Assembly (NCBI GenBank): GCA_964624235.1
Contig: CAZUXY010000020.1
Coordinates: 1 to 64,000, forward strand
Source of the DNA: CAZUXY01 sp964624235
GTDB lineage: Bacteria; Spirochaetota; UBA4802; UBA5368
Direction: 5' to 3'
Length of the DNA: 64,000 bases
In this document: piece after piece, positions 1-7,271 of the stretch
How the letters are laid out: every line of letters begins with the position of its first letter
Position numbering within the stretch: position 1 is the first letter of the stretch
Position numbers and translations under genes: made by a program
The notes under the pieces: generated by a model
Seen by the model: only the letters and a program-made list of their open reading frames with translations
Database searches by the model: none
What the model was told of the DNA's origin: nothing

Positions 1-294
1 CCAGCCGATGAATGGCTCATCGACAGGAAAAAAGCCTTGAGGACTGTGATGCAATCGGGAGATGCCCGCGAACTTTCCGGGAAACTCATTAATGATTTTG
101 AGGTTCCGGTATTCAGGATGTTTCCCGAGGTCGAGCGCGTAAAGTCCCTGTTGCTGAAAGAGGGAGCGGATTTTGTGATTATGACCGGCTCGGGTTCAGG
201 GGTGGTAGGGCTCTTTAATGAAGAAAGAAAAGCCCTGGTGATTGCAGAAAGAATTAAAAGCGAAATACCGCTTGTACTGAAAACGACAATTTAA
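1..294 (+). CDS. ispE: 4-diphosphocytidyl-2-C-methyl-D-erythritol kinase, C-terminal part (5' end outside window)
   Basis: The frame is open from the first base of the window, so only the last 97 residues are seen. The stretch MTGSGSGVVGLF is the glycine-rich C-terminal motif of GHMP kinases, close to the usual MSGSGSAVFGLF of IspE, and the preceding GDARELSGKLINDFE also fits IspE. IspE phosphorylates CDP-methylerythritol in the non-mevalonate isoprenoid pathway in the cytoplasm. The location upstream of tRNA-Gln, glmU, prs, rplY and pth supports the call, since ispE sits next to glmU-prs in many Firmicutes and spirochaetes. Another GHMP kinase cannot be excluded from the C-terminus alone. 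Confidence 0.85.
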   Translation, partial: PADEWLIDRKKALRTVMQSGDARELSGKLINDFEVPVFRMFPEVERVKSLLLKEGADFVIMTGSGSGVVGLFNEERKALVIAERIKSEIPLVLKTTI

Positions 295-449
295 TTTCGC
301 GCGTAGTATTAGAAATAAATACAGGCGTCAAACCTCATAGTCGAAGTAGTGATAGGGGCATTGTTTTTGAATCATTATTTGATCATAACTGTGCGTATCG
401 TTAAAATGCCATGTTTGTACCCAGTAAGATGTGACAGTTGTGTTTATTA

Positions 450-521
450 TGAGGCGTAGCCAAGTGGTAAGGCACCGGGTTTTGGTCCCGGCATTCCTAG
501 GTTCGAATCCTGGCGCCTCAG
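450..521 (+). tRNA. tRNA-Gln (anticodon TTG)
   Basis: A 72-nt cloverleaf can be folded by hand. The acceptor stem is TGAGGCG (450-456) with CGCCTCA (514-520) and discriminator G521. The anticodon stem is CCGGG/CCCGG around the loop TTTTGGT, which gives anticodon TTG. The T-arm contains GGTTCGAATCC. CCA is not encoded. It lies between ispE and glmU in the same direction. Confidence 0.95.
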
Positions 522-549
522 AGAACAGACTTTATCAGGAGATAGACAT

Positions 550-1299
550 ATCGATATCAAGGCGTTAATACTGGCCGCCGGTAAGGGAGTAAGGATGAAG
601 TCCGATCTTCCCAAGGTGTTGCATCTCCTTGGGGGTAAACCCCTGATCAGTCATGTAATTGATAACGTGAAAGCGGCCGGTATATATGATATAATAGTTG
701 TTGTCGGCTATGGAAGCGAGCAGGTTATACACTTGCTTCCCGAGGGGGTATCGACGGTAAGGCAGATTGAACAGAAGGGAACAGGACATGCGGTAATGCA
801 GGCGGCTGAAGCACTTGAAGGCTATAACGGCTACCTGTATGTTGCGTGCGGCGATGTCCCCCTGCTTCAGCCCGGGATTATCAGAAAAATGATGGATGAA
901 GCACGGCGAAGTACGGTGAAAGCCGTGGTTCTGTCGATGAATCCGGTCAATCCGGCAGGTTATGGACGTATTATCAGGGACAATAACGGGGATTTGCTGC
1001 GTATTGTTGAAGAAAAAGACGCAACTGAAACTGAGAAGAGAATTAATGAAGTAAATACCGGCACTTATGTGTTCAATAAAGATTCCCTTTTTAAGGGATT
1101 GATCACGGTGACTACCGAAAATGCGCAGGGAGAGTACTACCTGCCGGATGTTTTTCGTTATATTAGAGAGGTGGGGGGAGTAACCCGAATAGTGCGTCTG
1201 GAAAATCCAATGGAAGGAAGTGGGATAAATTCCAGGGAGGATTTGATCATGCTTGAGCAGTATCTTTCCGGGGTAAAACTTGAAGTGGACAGAATATAA
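550..1299 (+). CDS. glmU: GlmU-type UDP-N-acetylglucosamine pyrophosphorylase, nucleotidyltransferase domain only; probable ATC start
   Basis: The product transfers UMP from UTP to GlcNAc-1-phosphate to make UDP-GlcNAc for peptidoglycan and lipopolysaccharide. Seen motifs are LILAAGKGVRM (nucleotide-binding signature), KVLHLLGGKPLISHV, QKGTGHAV, GDVPLL and EVNTGTYVF, all typical of the GlmU N-terminal domain. The first ATG (595) would cut off most of the LAAGxGxRM signature, so the start must be upstream. In frame, the only position with a good ribosome site (AGGAGAT at 537-543) is ATC at 550, giving a protein that begins (M)DIKALILAAG; no ATG, GTG or TTG lies in frame between 541 and 594. 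At 249 residues it lacks the left-handed beta-helix acetyltransferase half of bifunctional GlmU. Its stop overlaps the prs start by one base. Confidence 0.85.
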   Translation: MDIKALILAAGKGVRMKSDLPKVLHLLGGKPLISHVIDNVKAAGIYDIIVVVGYGSEQVIHLLPEGVSTVRQIEQKGTGHAVMQAAEALEGYNGYLYVACGDVPLLQPGIIRKMMDEARRSTVKAVVLSMNPVNPAGYGRIIRDNNGDLLRIVEEKDATETEKRINEVNTGTYVFNKDSLFKGLITVTTENAQGEYYLPDVFRYIREVGGVTRIVRLENPMEGSGINSREDLIMLEQYLSGVKLEVDRI

Positions 1300-2237
1300 T
1301 GGGAAAAGAATTAAAGCTGATATCAGGTTCATCCAACTGGGCGCTGGCTGCCGAGATTGCCAAATACCTGGAAATGGAACTGGCGGAAATTGAGCTGAAG
1401 AAATTCAAGGATGGGGAAATTTCGGTCAAGATTAAAGAAAACATCCGGGAGGTGGACCTCTTTATCATACAATCCACCTGCAATCCTGCCAATGACCACA
1501 TTATGGAGCTGTTATTGCTCATCGATGCGGCCCTGAGGGCTTCAGCCAGAAGAATAACGGCGGTGATACCCTATTTCGGCTATGCACGGCAGGACCGTAA
1601 GGTGGAACCGAGGGTTCCCATATCGGCTAAAGTTATCGCAGACCTCCTGCAGGCTGTGGGAGTGAAACGGGTCCTGACCATGGAACTTCATGCTGAACAG
1701 ATACAGGGTTTTTTCGACATACCCGTTGACAATCTGATTTCCGTACCGACGGTGGTTGAGCATATACGCAAGTTGAATATCAACGACCTGGTTGTTGTGT
1801 CGCCCGATTCCGGCGGCGTGGAGCGTGCACGGTTACTCGCGAAGAAAATAGACGCGGGGCTGGCAATAATAGACAAAAGAAGACCGGAGGCCAATATCTG
1901 TCAGATCATGAATGTGATCGGCGAGGTAAAAGGGAAGAACTGCATACTCGTTGATGATATGATCGACACCGGTGGATCGATATCGGGTGCGGCGGAAGCG
2001 CTGAAAGAAAACGGCGCCAGGGATATTTATTGTGTCGCCACGCATCCGGTGCTTTCCGCGGATGCCTCGATTAAGCTGAAAAACGCCGGTTTCACGGAAA
2101 TAGTAACAACCAACACGATACCAATCCCTGAAAGTAAAAAGCTTAAGAACCTGACGGTACTTTCCATAGCGCCGCTGTTCGGGGAAGCAATCAGAAGGAT
2201 CCATTACGGTGAATCGGTGAGTTCACTGTTCGTATGA
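1299..2237 (+). CDS. prs: Ribose-phosphate pyrophosphokinase (PRPP synthase)
   Basis: The enzyme makes phosphoribosyl pyrophosphate from ribose-5-phosphate and ATP for purine, pyrimidine, His, Trp and NAD synthesis. At 312 residues it has normal family length. Seen motifs are LISGSSNWALAAEIA and FKDGEISVKI at the N-terminus, PYFGYARQDRK, the catalytic/metal region MELHAEQIQGFFDIPVDNL, and the PRPP-binding loop ILVDDMIDTGGSI. The start ATG overlaps the glmU stop (TAATG), so the two are translationally coupled, and rplY follows after about 50 bases. Confidence 0.97.
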   Translation: MGKELKLISGSSNWALAAEIAKYLEMELAEIELKKFKDGEISVKIKENIREVDLFIIQSTCNPANDHIMELLLLIDAALRASARRITAVIPYFGYARQDRKVEPRVPISAKVIADLLQAVGVKRVLTMELHAEQIQGFFDIPVDNLISVPTVVEHIRKLNINDLVVVSPDSGGVERARLLAKKIDAGLAIIDKRRPEANICQIMNVIGEVKGKNCILVDDMIDTGGSISGAAEALKENGARDIYCVATHPVLSADASIKLKNAGFTEIVTTNTIPIPESKKLKNLTVLSIAPLFGEAIRRIHYGESVSSLFV

Positions 2238-2289
2238 TGTAAATATTTGCTGATAATAAAAATTTTGTAATAAAAGTCTGAGAGGAAAC

Positions 2290-2934
2290 ATGAAAACCCA
2301 TAAGCTTACTGCTGAAATCAGATCGGAAAAGGGAAAGAACGCATGCAACAGGCTGCGTCAGGATGATTTTATTCCTGCGATTATGTATTCGCATGGGAAA
2401 GCCGAGAGTATTAAAGTACCACGGAAGGAGTTTACGCGGCTTTTTAAGGGCCATATTTCTGAGAGCGTGCTGATTGACCTTGCCGTTTCAGGGAATAAGG
2501 ATAATGACCAGACTAAAGTAATAGTAAAAGATTATCAGTTGGATCCCGTTACCGATGAAGTGCTTCATCTGGATTTTTATAAAATTACAATGGGGGAAAG
2601 ACTCAACACCATGGTCCCCTTGTATTTTACCGGCACGTCGAAAGGGGAAAGAATCGGCGGAATCATGGAAGTGATAGAACGTGAGCTCGAAATCGAATGT
2701 CTCCCGGCCGAACTCCCCGAAAAAATCGAAATCGATGTAACAAATCTGGACCTGGGCCACTCTATACATATCCGGGACTTACCGGTAAGTGGATCATTGA
2801 GATTCGTTGCTGACCCGGGCCGGGTAGTCGTTTCCGTCGTGGCTCCCAAAGCGGTAAAAGAAACCGTAGATGTCGAGGTTGAAGAGGGAGAGGCTGAAGC
2901 CGCTGCGGAGCAGAAAACGGAATCTGAGGAGTAA
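2290..2934 (+). CDS. rplY: Large ribosomal subunit protein bL25, Ctc/TL5 long form
   Basis: This is the 5S-rRNA-binding protein of the large subunit in the two-domain Ctc form (214 residues). The N-terminal part (KLTAEIRSEKGKNACNRLR, FIPAIMYSHG) matches the L25 core, and LDPVTDEVLHLDFYKI precedes the second beta-rich TL5 domain (MVPLYFTGTSKGERIGGI). The C-terminus is an acidic Glu/Ala-rich tail, common in this family. It lies in the conserved prs-rplY-pth order. A GAGAGGAAAC ribosome site precedes the ATG. Confidence 0.95.
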   Translation: MKTHKLTAEIRSEKGKNACNRLRQDDFIPAIMYSHGKAESIKVPRKEFTRLFKGHISESVLIDLAVSGNKDNDQTKVIVKDYQLDPVTDEVLHLDFYKITMGERLNTMVPLYFTGTSKGERIGGIMEVIERELEIECLPAELPEKIEIDVTNLDLGHSIHIRDLPVSGSLRFVADPGRVVVSVVAPKAVKETVDVEVEEGEAEAAAEQKTESEE

Positions 2935-2969
2935 AACGTACTTATTAATAATCAAAGGAGCAAGAGTAT

Positions 2970-3584
2970 TTGAAATTAATAGTAGGTTTTGGAAATCCCG
3001 GAGAGCGATTTTTCAATAATCGTCAGAATATAGGTTTTAAGGTTATCGATATTCTGGGAAACAATGAAAATATTGAAGTAAAAATAAAGAAAAAGAAGTC
3101 GGTAATCGGCAGAGGGAAAATCGCGGGAACCGATGTAGTCCTTCTGAAGCCCCAGACATTTGTAAACCTGATAGGTGAATCGGTCCTTTACATTGCATCC
3201 TTTCTCCGAATCAATGTAAAGGACATAGTCTGTATTGTGGAAGATCCGTCATTGGCAGTTGGGGAATTAAGGGTGGATTATTATTATTCAAAGCTTGAAC
3301 ATCCAGGGGTTATATCGATGACCAAGGCTTTGAAATCCGACCGTTTTGCCAAAATACGTGTTGGAGTCGGCAAACCGCCCAAGAGCATGACCTATGAGGA
3401 GTACCTGCTGCAGGATTTTACCGATGAGGAAAACCTGATCCTCATCGATGTACTGAATAAGGCGGAGAAGGTAGTCAAGATGCTGATTACTCACAGCATT
3501 GAAGAGGTTCAGAATAAGTATAATCCCGAAGGAGCTCCTAAAATCGAAAAAAGGAAGGTTCGAAAAGTACGTGTGCGCCGTTAA
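2970..3584 (+). CDS. pth: Peptidyl-tRNA hydrolase family protein lacking the catalytic His (TTG start)
   Basis: The protein aligns by eye with bacterial Pth, which frees tRNA from drop-off peptidyl-tRNA. GFGNPGERF matches the start, LLKPQTFVNLIGESV matches the KPxTxMNxSGxSV block, and KIRVGVGKPP matches the late block. Key positions differ: the invariant TRHNxG is NRQNIG, so the catalytic His (E. coli His20) is Gln19; the GGHNG loop is LEHPG, so Asn114 is Pro112. Asp92, Asn66 and His111 are kept. The tail is very basic (EKRKVRKVRVRR). It starts at TTG with AAAGGAG upstream, 35 bases after rplY. It may be an inactive or repurposed paralogue, with true activity supplied elsewhere. Confidence 0.8.
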   Translation: MKLIVGFGNPGERFFNNRQNIGFKVIDILGNNENIEVKIKKKKSVIGRGKIAGTDVVLLKPQTFVNLIGESVLYIASFLRINVKDIVCIVEDPSLAVGELRVDYYYSKLEHPGVISMTKALKSDRFAKIRVGVGKPPKSMTYEEYLLQDFTDEENLILIDVLNKAEKVVKMLITHSIEEVQNKYNPEGAPKIEKRKVRKVRVRR

Positions 3585-3600
3585 CCTCAAAACCTGAGGT
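3584..3600. terminator. Small hairpin at the pth/yaaR tail-to-tail junction
   Basis: ACCTCA (3584-3589) pairs with TGAGGT (3595-3600) around a 5-base loop, exactly where two convergent genes end three bases apart. There is no clear T-tract, so an intrinsic terminator is only possible. The hairpin overlaps the last codons of the minus-strand gene. Confidence 0.3.
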
Positions 3601-4033
3601 CCAGTATTAATCCCCTTATTTCCTCTATTGTCTTGAGCAGGTTAAAAGCTTTATTATTTCTGATGACGGCCTCGCTGATTTCCATCAGCTTCTCATTGAT
3701 TTTATCGACGATGGTAAAATCAGAGCGGTCTTTTCTATATCTTTTAAGAGTTTTCGTCTCCATCCCATCATCGAGGATCATTGAAAGTATTTTTTTAACC
3801 ACGGCTTTATACCGGTTCAGTTCATAAATAGTTTGCGACTCCAGAAAGCGTTTTTCCTGGTCTTTTAGATCATCAAGTAATTCATCGAAAGTCCCGTCGA
3901 AATGAAATTTTATTGCGTCGTCTAAAGATGTCCGAAAAGATTCTTTACCCTGTGAAGCACTGGGGGAACTCCTGCGTGATTTAATCTTCAGTTTTTCTTC
4001 TTTTTTCAGATCGGATGAGGTTTTTTCAATCAT
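3587..4033 (-). CDS. YaaR-like (DUF327) family protein
   Basis: A 148-residue, mostly helical and charged protein. The pattern SFRTSLDDAI..., FDELLDDLKDQEKRFLESQT, YELNRYKAVVKKILSMI and the end TIEEIRGLILDLRF agree with the YaaR/DUF327 family found in Firmicutes and spirochaetes. Its molecular role is not established. The first 35 residues are Lys/Ser-rich and probably disordered. It is transcribed convergently with pth and lies downstream of the bactofilin gene in the same direction with about 60 bases between, so the two may be co-transcribed. Confidence 0.75.
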   Translation of the reverse strand: MIEKTSSDLKKEEKLKIKSRRSSPSASQGKESFRTSLDDAIKFHFDGTFDELLDDLKDQEKRFLESQTIYELNRYKAVVKKILSMILDDGMETKTLKRYRKDRSDFTIVDKINEKLMEISEAVIRNNKAFNLLKTIEEIRGLILDLRF

Positions 4034-4091
4034 ATGACCGGTTTATACTGTACTTTTTAATATTGATGCAGTAATTGTAGTGTATAAATAT

Positions 4092-4451
4092 TTACTTTTT
4101 ATTTATTACACAGTTCCCGTCAAATAGTACCCCATCTTCCATCACGATACTTGGGGTAATAATATTCCCGTGCATATGACCGGTCGATAGAAGTATTACC
4201 CTCTCTGTGGCAAAAATATTTCCTCTGACCGTACCACCTACCACAACTACACGCGCCTTGATGTCGGTTGTGGCTTCACCGGATTGACCGATAAGTACTT
4301 TTCCGTCGGTTTCGATAGTTCCTTTGAATTTACCGTCTATGCGTAAAAGCCCGTTAATTGTAAACTCGCCTTTAAATTCAGAGCCTTCGCCGATTATACT
4401 GTTTACGATATTATCTTCAATTTGTTTTGATACCCTTGCCATATTCCTCAT
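4092..4451 (-). CDS. Bactofilin-type polymer-forming cytoskeletal protein
   Basis: At 119 residues it has the size of a minimal bactofilin. The core consists of short beta-helix turns with recurring G-x-hydrophobic steps: GEGSEFKGEFTINGLLRIDG, FKGTIETDGKVLIGQSG, VVVVGGTVRGNIFATERV and the closing VMEDGVLFDGNCVI. Bactofilins assemble without nucleotide into filaments on the inner membrane and act in cell shape and local wall synthesis, including helical shape in Leptospira. The ATG at 4451 has a weak GGGAAAC site; the in-frame ATG at 4442 (MARVSKQ) is an alternative. Confidence 0.9.
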   Translation of the reverse strand: MRNMARVSKQIEDNIVNSIIGEGSEFKGEFTINGLLRIDGKFKGTIETDGKVLIGQSGEATTDIKARVVVVGGTVRGNIFATERVILLSTGHMHGNIITPSIVMEDGVLFDGNCVINKK

Positions 4452-4771
4452 CTGTTTCCCGGTATTGTATATTTATTACCCGTCGAAATGGACATTAATA
4501 ACCACGATGGAAATTATTGTCAAATCCTCCTTGCTTGATTATTCATGAACAATTGGTAGACCATAACTTGTAATATACCGCTTGGAAAAATCCCTACAGG
4601 TCTATTCTGAAATTTCATAAAGAATTCAAGAATAGTTCACTTTCCTTTCATCATGTCGAGAAAAAATAATGTTACATAAAAAAGCATTTTGAATATGCCT
4701 AGGGCAGTACATTCCTTTTGACAAGAATAAAACAAATAAATCGTAAAATTTTTTTTGGCATCAAAAAATAC

Positions 4772-4800
4772 TTGCAAAATATGCATTATGATGATATATA
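4772..4800 (+). promoter_or_regulatory. Candidate sigma-70 promoter for the 47-residue HTH gene
   Basis: TTGCAA (4772-4777), a 17-base spacer, and TATATA (4795-4800), followed by a short leader containing the palindrome CCCTAGGG (4803-4810) and an AAGGAGGG ribosome site (4831-4838). The upstream region (4452-4771) is very A/T-rich and holds no gene I can support. Confidence 0.5.
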
Positions 4801-4843
4801 GTCCCTAGGGAGGAGTCTTCATATCTGATCAAGGAGGGCAAAA

Positions 4844-4987
4844 ATGAGAAAATCCATTCTCAAGCTTCTTGCATACGGATGGCCGGATAAAATTATCGCG
4901 AATTACCTCATGATAAAACCTACTATTGTTAAATACTACAGAAAAAAATACAGAATATCCAGAAACGAATACCAGGGTTTTTATTGA
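4844..4987 (+). CDS. 47-residue LuxR/GerE-type helix-turn-helix microprotein
   Basis: A short frame with a near-perfect ribosome site (AAGGAGGG, 5 bases before ATG), its own candidate promoter and a terminator 46 bases after the stop. The middle part, ILKLLAYGWPDKIIANYL followed by MIKPTIVKYYRKKYRI, matches the spacing of a GerE/LuxR recognition unit (compare LLAQGLSNKEIAERL..SPKTVKNH). It consists almost only of the HTH plus a basic tail ending RNEYQGFY. A role in DNA binding, or as a small partner of a larger regulator, is inference. It directly precedes the STAS-HATPase gene. Confidence 0.65.
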   Translation: MRKSILKLLAYGWPDKIIANYLMIKPTIVKYYRKKYRISRNEYQGFY

Positions 4988-5032
4988 ATGTAGTTTTGAT
5001 TCTGGAGTACTTATCTTTTTCAGGAACCACCT

Positions 5033-5058
5033 AAGGGGAGATCTCCCCCTTTTTTTTT
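5033..5058 (+). terminator. Rho-independent terminator after the HTH microprotein
   Basis: GGGGA-GATC-TCCCC (5035-5048) forms a 5-bp GC-rich stem with a 4-base loop, followed by C and a run of about nine T. It separates the small HTH gene from the STAS-HATPase gene. Confidence 0.8.
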
Positions 5059-5189
5059 ATGAATTTGGCTTTAAATGTTTTATATCTCTATACCGATTAG
5101 AGAAGTAAACCGCTTGCTGTTTGTGTGCTGTTTTTAAACCACGTGATTACAACATCCGGCGATTTTCAATTAAGGGGAAAATTAAAATT

Positions 5190-6086
5190 TTGGATGTAAA
5201 CAAAAAAACGCTGCTTGTACTTCCAAACCGGTGTAAAGATGTATACTCCTTTGAGGAGATCATTAAACTTCAAAACAGAATATATGATGAGCGTATCGGT
5301 GTACTGGACCTTTCGAGGGTGGACTTTATAGAACCTTATTCGATGGTATGCCTGCTTCTTGTTGGAAGAAACTATCTCAGGAACACCGGCAGCAGGTTGA
5401 GACTGGTAAATATCCCCATACAGATTCATCAGTATTTATCGAGGATGGATTATTTTAAAGACGGCATATTTGAAACCATTGATAAAATGGACTCGAAGCT
5501 GTTATATAAAAGAAGCACATTCAGCAACCGTGTAATTGAAATAACTGAAATTCCGAACAAAGAAAGGGAAAGCATAAATATAATATCAGACATTATTACC
5601 CTGTTCAGGAAAAGGGCCAAACATATACTGAAATACTGGTTGTCATCCAATGTAATAGATTATTTTGTTACAGTAATATCAGAAGTATGTCAGAATGTTT
5701 TCGAGCACAGCCTTGACTCGGGTTATTGCGCTATGCAGACGTATAATGTAGCGAGTGATCATATTCTGAGACTGGTAATCGCGGATTCCGGTATCGGTAT
5801 TAAAGAAAGTTTTGCGGGGCGAAACGATATTAATTATGAATCGACCGCAAAGCTTATAGAAATGGCCCTGACAACGCCGATTTCTAGCAAGCGAAGGTTT
5901 GGATACGGTTTATGCCAGGTTAACGCCATTATCGAGAAACTTGGAGGGGGGATTTTCATTCGTTCAACCGACGGTTCAGTTGCGGTCATGTACAACAAAA
6001 AACAGAGCGGCAGCACCTACTCTTTTCTGAGGAATGATCTTCCATGGTTTAATGGAACCCAAATTTCCATTTCACTTTTCAGCTGA
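5190..6086 (+). CDS. STAS domain - HATPase (anti-sigma-factor-like kinase) fusion protein
   Basis: The N-terminal about 110 residues contain a STAS-like fold (GVLDLSRVDFIEPYSM, then LRLVNIPIQIHQYLSRMDYF). The C-terminal half is a GHKL ATPase of the RsbW/SpoIIAB type: N-box ISEVCQNVFEHS, G1 box VIADSGIGI and G2 box RFGYGLCQVNAIIEKLGGG. Such proteins bind and phosphorylate STAS antagonists or bind sigma factors in partner switching. The usual phospho-Ser region of the STAS domain reads FIEPYSM, so this domain may be a fixed partner rather than a switch. The start is uncertain: TTG 5190 has an AAGGGGA site, while TTG 5121 would add 23 residues. The next gene, a STAS-like winged-helix protein, begins 9 bases after the stop. 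Confidence 0.8.
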   Translation: MDVNKKTLLVLPNRCKDVYSFEEIIKLQNRIYDERIGVLDLSRVDFIEPYSMVCLLLVGRNYLRNTGSRLRLVNIPIQIHQYLSRMDYFKDGIFETIDKMDSKLLYKRSTFSNRVIEITEIPNKERESINIISDIITLFRKRAKHILKYWLSSNVIDYFVTVISEVCQNVFEHSLDSGYCAMQTYNVASDHILRLVIADSGIGIKESFAGRNDINYESTAKLIEMALTTPISSKRRFGYGLCQVNAIIEKLGGGIFIRSTDGSVAVMYNKKQSGSTYSFLRNDLPWFNGTQISISLFS

Positions 6087-6095
6087 GTGTCCGCA

Positions 6096-6656
6096 ATGAT
6101 AATTGATATAAAAAAAATCGCTGCCGAATTAAAAATCAAACTTCCTGATCTTATAACACGACCCATAGGAAAGCGCATGTTCGAACGTGTAAAAGAGCTT
6201 CTGGCAAATGCCGGCGAGGAGGAGGTTGTTATTCTGGATTTTGACGGTGTCAAGGTGCTGGATGCTTCGTTTGTTGATGAATTGTTGATTCGATTGATCA
6301 AGGATTCCCGAGAAGGTGAAAAATGCTATTTTCTTAAACTTAAGAATGTATCATATATTACAGAGATCAATATTGATACTGTCCTGAATTCTCATCATTC
6401 CTACAACAATGAAAAAATATCAATAGCTACCGAGAACATGACCTCGAAAAATTCCTGTTATCTTGGTGTTTTGTCGGAAATCGAGAGAGATATTATAGAC
6501 TATCTTCGTGTAAATAAATCCGCAGGTACGAATGAGATATCATCCTATATCGGAATTGGAGAAAGTGAAACTGATAAGCTTATCGATGGTCTGTATCGTA
6601 TGAGAATATTGAGAAAACTGGGGAGCGGCGGAAGCCGGAAATATATAACTGTATAA
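6096..6656 (+). CDS. STAS-like (DUF4325-type) domain with C-terminal winged helix
   Basis: A 186-residue protein in two parts. Residues 1 to about 105 hold ITRPIGKRMFERVKELL and then VVILDFDGVKVLDASFVDELL, the signature of STAS-like DUF4325 domains, with D-A-S-F at the place where antagonists carry the phosphorylated Ser. The last about 60 residues (LSEIERDIIDYLR, GTNEISSYIGIGESETDKLI, YRMRILRKLGSGGSRKYI) fit a winged helix with wing. The pair with the upstream STAS-HATPase suggests that the ATPase controls DNA binding directly through this protein. This is inference. ATG 6096 is chosen; GTG 6087 is three codons upstream. Confidence 0.75.
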   Translation: MIIDIKKIAAELKIKLPDLITRPIGKRMFERVKELLANAGEEEVVILDFDGVKVLDASFVDELLIRLIKDSREGEKCYFLKLKNVSYITEINIDTVLNSHHSYNNEKISIATENMTSKNSCYLGVLSEIERDIIDYLRVNKSAGTNEISSYIGIGESETDKLIDGLYRMRILRKLGSGGSRKYITV

Positions 6657-6664
6657 AAGCCTTC

Positions 6665-6717
6665 AATATATCAAAAATGTGGATTTACCATTAAATGAGT
6701 TGCTTTTTTGATATATT
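6665..6717 (+). terminator. A/T-rich stem-loop after the STAS-winged-helix gene
   Basis: AATATATCAAAAA (6665-6677) pairs perfectly over 13 bp with TTTTTGATATATT (6705-6717) around a 27-base loop, directly after the stop codon. It lacks GC in the stem, so it may be a weak terminator or an mRNA 3'-end stabiliser that separates the two halves of the cluster. Confidence 0.4.
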
Positions 6718-6797
6718 TTAATAGTGTATTTGAAATTCGTTCTCAGTTGGCAAAGATAGCCTTCGATGGTTTAAGAAAATTAAAATCCTGAAATTAA

Positions 6798-7262
6798 ATG
6801 AAATCAGCAATAAAAAAAGGACGACACGCTGATGATGACAGCCTTTTCGGCCTGCTGTCTTCATATAAATCGTACATTACATATCTTTCACTATTTAAAA
6901 GCGAACAAGATGATGCAGCAATCCTCTTCATAACCGACAATCCCAGGAAGTGGGCGCTAATGGAAAAGGAACAATACAAAAATTTCCATCAGATGAAACG
7001 GCTCGAGATGGGGGTTAACAGGCTTTCGGTTAAATACCTGTTACCTGAACACCTTATAAAGACATCGGGTCCTATTCTGGGTATGAAACTTCCTTCGACA
7101 AAAGTCGCAATAGTAAACAATTTAGATAATGATGGGTATTTTATCCTTCAGGCCCCCTTGAAATATATCGATGAGTTTATCCAGTACGTCAAAAAAACCG
7201 TTTCCATGACACCCCAGAAGAAATATGAAGTACTTGAGAAGTGTCTTTCAGAAACCACCTAA
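6798..7262 (+). CDS. Unknown protein of the partner-switching cluster (154 residues)
   Basis: I do not recognise the family. The protein is soluble with no signal or membrane segment. It has a mixed alpha/beta look: a helical N-terminal part (SLFGLLSSYKSYITYLSLF), a strand (AAILFITDN), and a conserved-looking centre (GPILGMKLPSTKVAIVNNLD) followed by a strand (GYFILQAPLKYIDEFI). It ends nine bases before the next ATG, and the ribosome site of that gene overlaps its stop, so the two are one transcription unit. The function is unknown. Confidence 0.65.
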   Translation: MKSAIKKGRHADDDSLFGLLSSYKSYITYLSLFKSEQDDAAILFITDNPRKWALMEKEQYKNFHQMKRLEMGVNRLSVKYLLPEHLIKTSGPILGMKLPSTKVAIVNNLDNDGYFILQAPLKYIDEFIQYVKKTVSMTPQKKYEVLEKCLSETT

Positions 7263-7271
7263 GGAGTGGCT

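Noticed and set aside
565..1332. 255-codon minus-strand open frame opposite glmU
   Set aside because: It mirrors glmU; the plus-strand frame has clear nucleotidyltransferase motifs, and the minus product has no family look and no ribosome site.
4844..4987. The 47-codon HTH frame as a chance frame
   Set aside because: Considered, but ribosome site, promoter, terminator and HTH pattern together make a real gene more likely, so it is reported.
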